A stretch of 64,000 nt of DNA from Ustilago trichophora (Eukaryota > Basidiomycota > Ustilaginomycetes > Ustilaginales > Ustilaginaceae), in NCBI GenBank assembly GCA_900323505.1, contig OOIN01000034.1, positions 248,001 to 312,000 on the forward strand, written 5' to 3'. Shown in pieces: positions 1 to 7,108 of the stretch. Made by a program: the position numbers and the translations under genes. The number at the start of each line of letters is the position of its first letter. Position 1 is the first letter of the stretch. The notes under the pieces are model-generated. The model made no database searches. It had not been told where the DNA came from and saw only the letters and a program-made list of their open reading frames with translations.

Positions 1-234
1 GTTACCAAACGCATCTTCCTCGTCCTGGACTGCACGGCGAGGAAGCTGACGTGGAAAAGCTCTTGTGGAAGACGAAGTGAGCAAACGCTTGGAAGCGCTA
101 ATCGGAGACTGAGTCGAATTGGCACGAGGTTGTGCGTTGATAACCGAATACAAAGTAGAGGCCACTTGAGCTACAGGCGCTGCAGAGCTACGCACAGTAC
201 TTGCGGCAGACCATCTTGAAGCTCGAGCGAGCAT
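1..234 (-). CDS. 5' part of a probable mitochondrial protein (runs off the window)
   Basis: An open frame on the minus strand starts with ATG at 234 and stays open to base 1 (78 codons), so only the N-terminus is present. The first residues (MLARASRWSAASTVRSSAAP) are rich in Arg, Ser and Ala and lack acidic residues until about residue 70, the pattern of a mitochondrial matrix presequence. The sequence then turns to RRAVQDEEDAFGN, which could be the start of the mature chain. I do not recognise the family. It is transcribed away from the complex I subunit gene at 606, so the two probably share the 235-605 spacer as a promoter. The alternative is a chance ORF, but the presequence-like composition argues against that. 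Confidence 0.55.
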   Translation of the reverse strand, partial: MLARASRWSAASTVRSSAAPVAQVASTLYSVINAQPRANSTQSPISASKRLLTSSSTRAFPRQLPRRAVQDEEDAFGN

Positions 235-605
235 CGTTACAACGCACTTGATTCTTGTCGAAGGTGGTGGACAGTAAGGATACCAAGACGAAGTTGGACA
301 GGGATGACGGTTCTTCCAGAGACAGAAAATCAAGCGGCTGAGTTGCTCCACTTTTTCCTGAATTTCCCTGCGAAAAAGTGACTGTTGGCTGCATCTGAAT
401 TACTAAGCATGACTTTGAGTGTACACTAAATAGGTGAGAAGGATTCCGTGCGACAAGGAATTGGAAATAGCGCGGGCGACGGTCACTGCTTCCAACCCAA
501 ACGATTTCGGCATTTCTCGTCGTCGTCGATGTTGAGCAACACCAACGTTTGTTTGACTCTCACCCATCTACCCGGTCCTTCACCCCCACATATACATACA
601 ACAAG
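235..605. other. divergent intergenic spacer
   Basis: 371 bp between two divergently transcribed genes for (probable) mitochondrial proteins. It must hold both promoters. Short ORFs here have no recognisable protein character. No clear TATA box or repeat was seen. Confidence 0.5.
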
Positions 606-1469
606 ATGCGTGAGTATTTACAGCACAGCACCACAGCGACACAAAGCATGATACATATAAGATCTTGTCGAAAACCGCCATCTCTGGGAAGCGCCAGCAT
701 TGCCTCGAGCCAAGATCATGCGCAAGGATTCCCTATGCACGCAGAACATCGTACTTACCAAAATCACCACCGCTGCTTTTCATAAACTTGTGCACATCCC
801 CCTTTCGTAGCCGTCAAGCAACTCGACACGCCATACCCGGTCATTGATGCCGATCCACACTTTTCGCGAGTCGTTCGCAGTTTCCGCGGCTCCGACTATG
901 CCGCCATGGCAGGAGCCACCGCAGCTTTCCCCTCGGCCATCTACCTGATGGAGATGTTTGATCCAACACGACCCAAGCGCGGTCTCGGTAGTGCTCTGCG
1001 TCTGTCGACATTCCTGGGTCTTTGTGGTGGATTCCTGTTCGCATATCAGAGGACATCGTTCCGTTTCTGGGGCTGGAAGGAGAACGAGATTGAGCAGGCG
1101 GCCAACCAGGCTGCTCTGGATGCCGGTATCAAGCCTCCTGGTACCGACCCTAGCAAGAGCGACCTCACCCCTTACATGCAGGGCGTTGCTCACAGGAACA
1201 GCGCCTTCTCCCAGTTGAAATTCAGTAAGTTCTGCTCAACGTACTCGATAGAGCTCACGTCAACGCTTTCGCATTTGCATTAATGTCACCTTAAGCAGTG
1301 ACTCAAGATTGACTTGGTCCCAAATCAATCGCTTGACCTGAAACCATTACTGACATCGTACTGCTCGCAATACTCTGTTACCCCTCACTCTGTCACAGGC
1401 ACGCTCCCTTGGTTCAACTTGGTAGACCACCCATACCACGGCGGCAACAACTCGCAGGAGTCGTCCTAA
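606..1469 (+). CDS. NADH:ubiquinone oxidoreductase (complex I) 21 kDa subunit
   Basis: Three coding exons give a 162-residue protein: 606-609 (ATG plus one base), 811-1224 and 1399-1469. Introns are 610-810 (GTGAGT...TAG) and 1225-1398 (GTAAGT...CAG). The spliced N-terminus MPVKQLDTPYPVIDADPHF and the segment FHSR/RGSDYAAMAGAT are typical of the fungal 21 kDa accessory subunit of complex I (N-terminal domain). The stretch with SALRLSTFLGLCGGFLFAYQ is its membrane-spanning helix. The C-terminus TLPWFNLVDHPYHGGNNS matches the family's C-terminal domain (PWFN-VDHPYHG). It acts in the mitochondrial inner membrane as a supernumerary subunit of respiratory complex I. The start was chosen because only the 4-nt exon joins in frame to give the conserved N-terminus; a TAA lies just upstream in the exon 2 frame. 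Confidence 0.88.
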
Positions 1470-2060
1470 AGTGGCCACGGCTCCAACTCAAACTCTCATA
1501 TCTTTTCGCTTCTTTTGTGTCCACTTGTGACTCTATTTGAATGAGAAGATTGGTTTCACTAGATCCTCCCTTTGCATCGGATTTCCTGTCTTGGATGATT
1601 TGGCTCGATAGCAAATTAAGCGCTGCCGTGAGATTGAATGGAGAGAACAATGGGAAATGTTGGGAGAAGATCTTGAGTCATCGGGCCACTTGTGAAGGTC
1701 TCTGTCTCTTCGGAAGGGGACCGCATTGCATCGCTCAAATTGACTGTGTGAAAAAGCGTGATTCGGCAAGCTTCCGACATCAACACAATCATTCGAGCAC
1801 CTTTTCTCGGGCGCTGACGTCTCACGCAACTGTTCATGGCTGAACCAGATACACAACGTCAAACGCTAAGAAAAATGAGTTTAGACGTTGCGCATGAAAG
1901 AAAAAGTCGAATAAAAATACAAGTGTATGGACAGGATGACTTGTCACTCTTGCAGAAGCCGTTTTGACAGCCAGTCCATGCAACTGAAATGGGATGTCTT
2001 GTGTTGCAGCTTATGGCTTGAAGAGTGTCGAGGCAGGAGTAGTGAACCGTGTAGCCGCGG
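1470..2060. other. convergent intergenic spacer
   Basis: 591 bp between the ends of the complex I subunit gene and SEC72, so it holds two 3' UTRs. Overlapping short ORFs on both strands have no family resemblance and look like chance frames. No repeat was noticed. Confidence 0.5.
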
Positions 2061-2702
2061 CTACAACTGATTCTTGTTACTTGGCAGCTCATTGAGTGCC
2101 TGTTTAAGATCCTTGTTTTCAGGATCAAATTGCAAACCCAATTCAAACGCCTCTCTAGCCTCCTTGTACCTCTCCAGTCCTACCAGCGCTTTTCCTTTTC
2201 GATAGTGACCCTTTGCCCAAGGTTTTTTCAGCTTTGTCACTGCCTCTGCGTCACACAACGCGCCAATCCAATCTTCGCAACTTGCAAATGCTGCACTTCT
2301 GTTTGCCAAGCAGAGGCTCAACTCATCGCGGGCCACTTGGTTGGCCTCCCAGAGGGGACGGGAGGCAGCAACGTCGACGGCGAGCGTGTACATCTTGATG
2401 GCCTCGGCCCAATCTTTGTTGCGATAGGCAGTGTTGCCTTGTTCTTTGGCTTGGTTGATGGCCATGGATCGTTGGGGGGCAATGGCGTTGGGAGGTGGAG
2501 GGAAGGCGACGTTAGGAGGTAGGCCAGAGATGGAACGAATGAGAGCGTTGAGGACAGTCAAATCGAGATCGGGAACGGGGGTGTGGAGGGTGTTGGTGGA
2601 AGGATCGAGAGCGAGAGGCACAGCTTGGAAGTCGGCATCGGTGATGGCGAGTTGCTCAGCCGTAGGTGGTGGTGGTCCTTGCTGTTGAGGTGGTGCGTTC
2701 AT
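2061..2702 (-). CDS. SEC72: Sec72-type TPR subunit of the ER post-translational translocon
   Basis: A single exon of 213 residues, close to the size of yeast Sec72. The N-terminal third (residues 1-75) is Pro-rich and carries LDLTVLNALIRSISGLPPNV, a segment typical of Sec72. Residues about 80-200 form TPR repeats: AKEQGNTAYRNKDWAEAIKM, then LCLANRSAAFASCEDWIGAL, then AKGHYRKGKALVGLERYKEA with the classical G-A-Y/F-P pattern, ending FDPENKDL. In yeasts Sec72 sits on the cytosolic face of the Sec62/63 complex and docks Hsp70 (Ssa1) for post-translational import; that role is inferred from the family. Another small TPR co-chaperone is possible, but the N-terminal segment favours Sec72. The start codon is the first ATG and is preceded by a (GT)n-containing leader. 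Confidence 0.8.
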   Translation of the reverse strand: MNAPPQQQGPPPPTAEQLAITDADFQAVPLALDPSTNTLHTPVPDLDLTVLNALIRSISGLPPNVAFPPPPNAIAPQRSMAINQAKEQGNTAYRNKDWAEAIKMYTLAVDVAASRPLWEANQVARDELSLCLANRSAAFASCEDWIGALCDAEAVTKLKKPWAKGHYRKGKALVGLERYKEAREAFELGLQFDPENKDLKQALNELPSNKNQL

Positions 2703-3400
2703 CGTGTGACGTTTGAGTAAGAGAGAGAGCGTGTGTGTGTGACGACGTGGGTGCGGGTGTGCCTTTCGCGATGGCGCCTAACTACGAGTTCGAAGCAGTT
2801 TGAGTACGGATGTTATAGCTGTTGATCCAAAAGCAGGATTGTTGATCAAGGTGAAGAAGAAGCAGCAGAGTCGATGATGGAGATCGAGAAAGAGAGAGAG
2901 AAGTGTTGTATCCAGCACAAACACTAAGCGGGGGTTCAAACACAGCTCGCCTTTTGAGAGTGAGTGAGTGTGTGTGTGCGCATTGGGCTCCACCTCACCA
3001 TCCCGTGTTCCGCGCAGTGTGAGCTGGCCTTTCATTTCTTCTCAAAAAGGCCATTCAGAATCCCGGCCGACTCACACGCGCGCACTCTTTCTCCCCTTCA
3101 TGCACGGACATTTCTCGCAGCTCCACACGGAAACAAGGGTCCTACTTGCAGCTTCTCACTACGACCAACCCTTTGTCTACTCGCCCATCACTTTCTTCTG
3201 CTTCTTCTCGGGTTCTTATCTTCAGCTTTCATTCTCACTGCGCGGCACTCGCAACGCACAAGTACGAGCAGCATAAGAACTCGCCGTTCCTAACTAGGGT
3301 CCGACAAACAAGCAGTCACTACATCAACGCGATCTTGCACACCGACCAACCATCTAATATCGACTAGTGCTGCCAAGCGTTCGAGACAGCAACGAAAATA
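2703..3400. other. divergent promoter region SEC72 / AP-2 sigma
   Basis: 698 bp between two divergent genes. It carries short GT-rich and GA-rich runs (about 2730-2745, 2887-2905 and 2960-2980) and a CT-rich stretch (3060-3220), as is common in fungal promoters and leaders. No supported coding sequence was found. Confidence 0.5.
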
Positions 3401-4031
3401 ATGATCCGCTTCATCCTGGTTCAGAATCGTCAAGGCAAAACAAGGCTGTCCAAGTTCTACGTTCCTTATGATGACGATGAGAAGATTCGACTTCGGGGAG
3501 AGGTTCATCGCCTCATCGCACCCAGAGACCAAAAGTATCAGAGCAACTTTGTCGAGGTGAGAATTTTCCCGCCTTCTTCTTCCCACAGATCCCACTTTCA
3601 CTCCTCTACATCCTCTATTCCTCCTCATCTCAGCTATGGACCGGGATTGTGTGCTGACGAATGACTTCTGCAATCTACACTATTGATACCTTGAACGGAC
3701 GATGGCAGTTCCGAAACTATAAGCTGGTCTATCGAAGATATGCAGGCTTGTTCTTCTGCGTATGTGTAGATGCAAACGACAACGAACTGGCCTACTTAGA
3801 GGCGATACACTTGTTTGTTGAAGTACTAGGTGCGTTTTGCTTTTCCCGTGTCCAAATGACCCTCCTCATCACCAGCATCACTCCCTCCTGTCCCGCTTCC
3901 GACCTTCAAAATACTCTTGCAGAACAAGCAGAACATGTCAACTGACATCATTTTTCCAAAATTCAACATATTGGCTCGATCCGGACTCAAAAAAAGATGC
4001 ATTCTTCGGCAACGTCTGCGAGCTGGACCTA

Positions 4032-4826
4032 CAGTCGCGTCCAAAACTGTCCCATAATTTTGTTCTGAGCCGAATATCAATGAGGCTCCACACCAGTCAT
4101 TTTTACAAATCTAAGCCTCCTCACAAGAATGATCACCACCATAATGTCAATATTTTGCTAGCTCATATCAAACACCTGGATGTGATAGATGCTATCCATA
4201 GCTACAACTTCCTCACCAACGAAAAAAATAGTTTAGTCTTGGTTATTGAATGGGAACAGCATCAAGATAGCCTTAAATTGGGGTCAAAAATTTTGTGAAA
4301 TTCAACTGCACAGTGCAGTATTGCGAAAAAACACCCCCCTTCACAAGAATGGAAATCACACTATAATCAATGTTGCAGCTCACTTTCCCCATTCATGGTG
4401 TGCGTAGCTGGTATGTATAGCTACAACTTTCTCACCAACATATAGGCAAGTGTCTGCTGACATTGAGGAGAAAAAGGCAGTATAAGGAAGGGTATCTTCA
4501 AATTTTCGAATTGAAATTTCCAGAGACTGATAAAGTGCACAAATGCGCAAATTTTGTACTCAGATTTCCAAAAAAAGAGAGCCAATTCTGCTACAGCACA
4601 ATAACTAAGACTAAACTCTTTTTTCTGTTGGTGAGTAAGTTGTAGCTATGGATAGCATCTATCACATCCAGGTGTTAGATATGATCTAGTAAAATATTGA
4701 CATTAAGGTGGTGATCATTCTTGTGTGATGTGGTGTTTCAGAGCTAATTGTGTGCTGTGCTGTTGGAAATTTTCAGAATTTGCAACTCAAATTTGGTAAG
4801 ATACGGGGCAGTATTGGACGCGACTG
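4032..4826. mobile_element. non-autonomous TA-inserting element (MITE-like, Tc1/mariner-type ends)
   Basis: 795 bp bounded by TA on both sides (4030-4031 and 4827-4828). The ends are inverted: CAGTCGCGTCCAAAACTGTC on the left matches the right end read backwards at 20 of the first 22 positions. A TA target duplication plus CAGT termini is the Tc1/mariner/pogo pattern. No transposase ORF is present; the longest frame through it is the read-through of the AP-2 sigma exon. A long second pair of inverted arms lies inside. AT content is visibly higher than in the host exons. The TA duplication and the uninterrupted flanking codons show this is an insertion rather than a native intron. Confidence 0.85.
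4119..4729. repeat. internal inverted arms of the element plus a diverged third copy
   Basis: The segment 4119-4247 pairs with 4600-4729 read in reverse complement over about 130 nt at roughly 90 percent identity by eye; both contain GGATGTGATAGATGCTATCC. A more diverged direct copy of the left arm lies at about 4340-4440, sharing TCACAAGAATG and AGCTACAACTTTCTCACCAA. The element therefore looks like a foldback with an extra nested arm. Confidence 0.8.
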
Positions 4827-5203
4827 TAGTTTTCAACTTTTACAAGGTATACGCCATTCTCGACGAAGTATTCCTGGCAGGCGAAATCGAGGAGACTAGC
4901 AAGCATGTCGTGTTGGCCCGGTTAGATCAGTGTAAGTTACCGAACCCAGCCTCTTCAACTCGTTCCTTTCCTTATCTCCCATCTTGTGTCTGTATCGGGA
5001 GTAGGGCTCTGATTGCTGACAAGATTTGACTAACTTATGTCGATAGTGGAAAAACTCGATTGAGACCCCTTCTCTATTTCGCTATAATATTTGTATTTGT
5101 ACCATCATCACCCTTCACCTTCTTGCAACATCACTTTCTAGTCACAATCGCAAAAGTTAATCAACGTCAGCAAATGGATCGATTCGAACCAAAGCTGGAT
5201 GGA

Positions 5204-6820
5204 TTACAATTTGAACCAGCTTCCTGAAGCGCCTGGTTCACCGGTCCATTTTGCCGTTTTTTCCAGCAATCCTCTTTTGCGTTCTACGACTTCTCTTTCG
5301 CCTCCGGCAGCAAGTTCGTAGAGGGTGGCGATGTTGAAGAGGACCGCATCTGCTGCTGCAATTTGGGCTGGGGTGTTATCGAGGACGATTTCAAGCGCGA
5401 GGATAGAGTCGTCTAGATGGGCGGTGTAGAAGGTTTGGATGGCGGTGTTGAGTTGTTCTGCGATACTTGAGTTAGGGTTGGGGTTGGGGTTGGGGATAGA
5501 GGAGGTTGAAAAGTCGCCTTGTATGGCGGAGAGGAGGGTCTGAGAGTGAGTGATGTGTGGCGAAGTGGTGGTGAGGAGGGAGGAGGCGCGATCAAGGAGG
5601 GTACGGGCGGTGGAAAGATCTCCAGCTTGAATCCAGATTCTCGAAGCTACGACTACGAGCTGCACTCTGGCCTCCAATCCCTCCGCATCCTCTTTCTCCT
5701 TGTCACTTCCTCTTGTAAGAGCCTTCTCCACCAGAGGTTCTAACAGCTCAATAGCCCCACTGTAATCTTTCGCTTCAGCCAAGGTGAATGCCAACATCAT
5801 CCCCACCCTCACAGCTCGCTCTTTCCACACCTTAATCTGTTCCCTAGCCCTTACATCCACATTTTTAGCTGCTCGTGCTTTCAACCTCTTGATATGCCCC
5901 TTGCACATGTGGATCAACACCGTATACTGTTCGATTGTAGTTCTCGTGTCTCCTCGAAATTTTGGTTCTGTTGCCCGTAACACTCGCAATGTAAATGGAA
6001 CCATTTCCGAATCTTCCATTATCACCTCCTCTTCTTCCTCTTCTACTCGTGTAGAGGCCAAAATCTGCCACAACCCACCCATCTCGGTCCTGAGCATAGA
6101 GTACAATCTCAACCTAGCAAGTGCGTACAATCGGACGCTCCACCACTGCAAGACTTCCTCCACATCCATCGTTTCTCCTTCGTCCGATTCTCGTGGGAGT
6201 GAGACAGGTTGCTGTGAGGCTTGATGGGAGGAATAGAGACGATTTCTTTCGGTGAGGGAGTAGCGTTCGAGCTGGGATCGGGCAAGAGAGGCGATTTTGC
6301 GCCAGGCGTTGGTCGAAGCTGCTTGACGGACGGTCTCGCTTGTGATTGCTTGCGATGGGGAATGCTGGTTGGTGTAGGGCGAGGTGAATGGGTCTGGGAT
6401 CTCATTGGTGGGGGCAAAGTGGGTGAGGGAGGAAGGGGTGTGCCAGGCACCTGTGAGATCGCGGACCGGTCGAAGGTGCGGTGGAAGGTGCTTTTGGAGA
6501 AGTATGGAGAGTGGGTCTGTGGTTGGGAGCTCGCCCATCAACGAGGAATCGCCCAACGAAGGGATGCTTAGACGCGGTTGAGAGGCGCCAGCGTTCATGT
6601 TATTGGTGGAGCTGGAGGAGGGCTCCGTTGGAGGAGCAGTGGCGAGGTGGTGCGACGGAGTGCGCGCAAATGCCGGCATCACGGCGTTGGGGTCAAATGT
6701 GACACTATCGCTTTGGGAAAGGCTCGGAGACGATTGATACGGATTGCTGCTGTCCATCTTGGCTACGTGTGAGTAAAGGGTAGTCTGAAACCAAGATGAC
6801 AGTGGTGTTGAGTTAGACAA
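5204..6820 (-). CDS. TRAPPC12: TRAPPC12-like TPR protein (TRAPP complex subunit 12)
   Basis: A single exon of 538 residues. The first 100 residues are Ser/Pro/Thr-rich and disordered. Recognisable TRAPPC12 features follow: PLSILLQKHLPPHLRPVRDL (about 104-123), a segment of the form NAWRKIASLARSQL (about 173), a helical WWSVRLYALARLRLYSML block (about 226-245), and a C-terminal TPR-like region with RVGMMLAFTLAEAKDYSGAI and LFNIATLYELAAG. In animals this subunit belongs to TRAPP III and works in ER-Golgi traffic and autophagy; in fungi the role is inferred. An in-frame ATG at 6757 (MDSSNPYQSS) could be the real start, because the 21 residues before it are unremarkable. It lies tail to tail with AP-2 sigma, 140 bp apart. 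Confidence 0.75.
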   Translation of the reverse strand: MSNSTPLSSWFQTTLYSHVAKMDSSNPYQSSPSLSQSDSVTFDPNAVMPAFARTPSHHLATAPPTEPSSSSTNNMNAGASQPRLSIPSLGDSSLMGELPTTDPLSILLQKHLPPHLRPVRDLTGAWHTPSSLTHFAPTNEIPDPFTSPYTNQHSPSQAITSETVRQAASTNAWRKIASLARSQLERYSLTERNRLYSSHQASQQPVSLPRESDEGETMDVEEVLQWWSVRLYALARLRLYSMLRTEMGGLWQILASTRVEEEEEEVIMEDSEMVPFTLRVLRATEPKFRGDTRTTIEQYTVLIHMCKGHIKRLKARAAKNVDVRAREQIKVWKERAVRVGMMLAFTLAEAKDYSGAIELLEPLVEKALTRGSDKEKEDAEGLEARVQLVVVASRIWIQAGDLSTARTLLDRASSLLTTTSPHITHSQTLLSAIQGDFSTSSIPNPNPNPNSSIAEQLNTAIQTFYTAHLDDSILALEIVLDNTPAQIAAADAVLFNIATLYELAAGGEREVVERKRGLLEKTAKWTGEPGASGSWFKL

Positions 6821-7108
6821 GATTTGCGAAGGTGGAAAGGTGAAGAGTCAAATCAGGGTGCAGGTGGAATCTGGAAAAAGAGTGCCCGTGCGTTCATGCG
6901 TTTCGCGCACCTCGGTCAATTTCCCACATCACCAAATCCACGTACGACCCTTCTTGACAGCAGCACAGACGATGGCGACTCAGTAAGCTCAAATATGCAC
7001 CACTCAACCAGCCGCACACAGAAGCCTCAGACCACATAGAGCGCAATAAGCAATGAAATTACGCCCATGCCCCCCATGTATCATCTCTGTCTGGCTCATA
7101 AGCCTTCA

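Larger units (their letters stand above)
3401..5063 (+). pseudogene. APS2: AP-2 clathrin adaptor sigma subunit, coding exon split by a transposable element
   Basis: Exons 3401-3556, 3709-3829, 3997-4031, 4829-4931 and 5047-5063 add up to exactly 143 residues, the normal AP-2 sigma length (142 in animals). Recognisable blocks are [20 protein letters not shown], the [20 protein letters not shown] core, VCELDL, and VFNFYKVYAILDEVFLAGEI. Introns 3557-3708, 3830-3996 and 4932-5046 have GT-AG ends; the AAAAAAAG acceptor at 3996 is weak. Between codons for ELDL (ends 4031) and VFNF (starts 4829) sits a 795-bp inverted-repeat element flanked by TA. Read through, the frame gains about 88 foreign residues and stops at TGA 4296-4298, losing the C-terminal third. 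The subunit normally stabilises the AP-2 core and binds dileucine signals at the plasma membrane. Removal of the element by splicing is conceivable (see findings), so the gene may still work. Family identity is certain; functional state is not. Confidence 0.85.

Noticed and set aside
780..1193. 137-codon minus-strand ORF over the complex I subunit
   Set aside because: The plus strand here encodes a conserved subunit with matching splice sites; the antisense frame has no resemblance to anything known.
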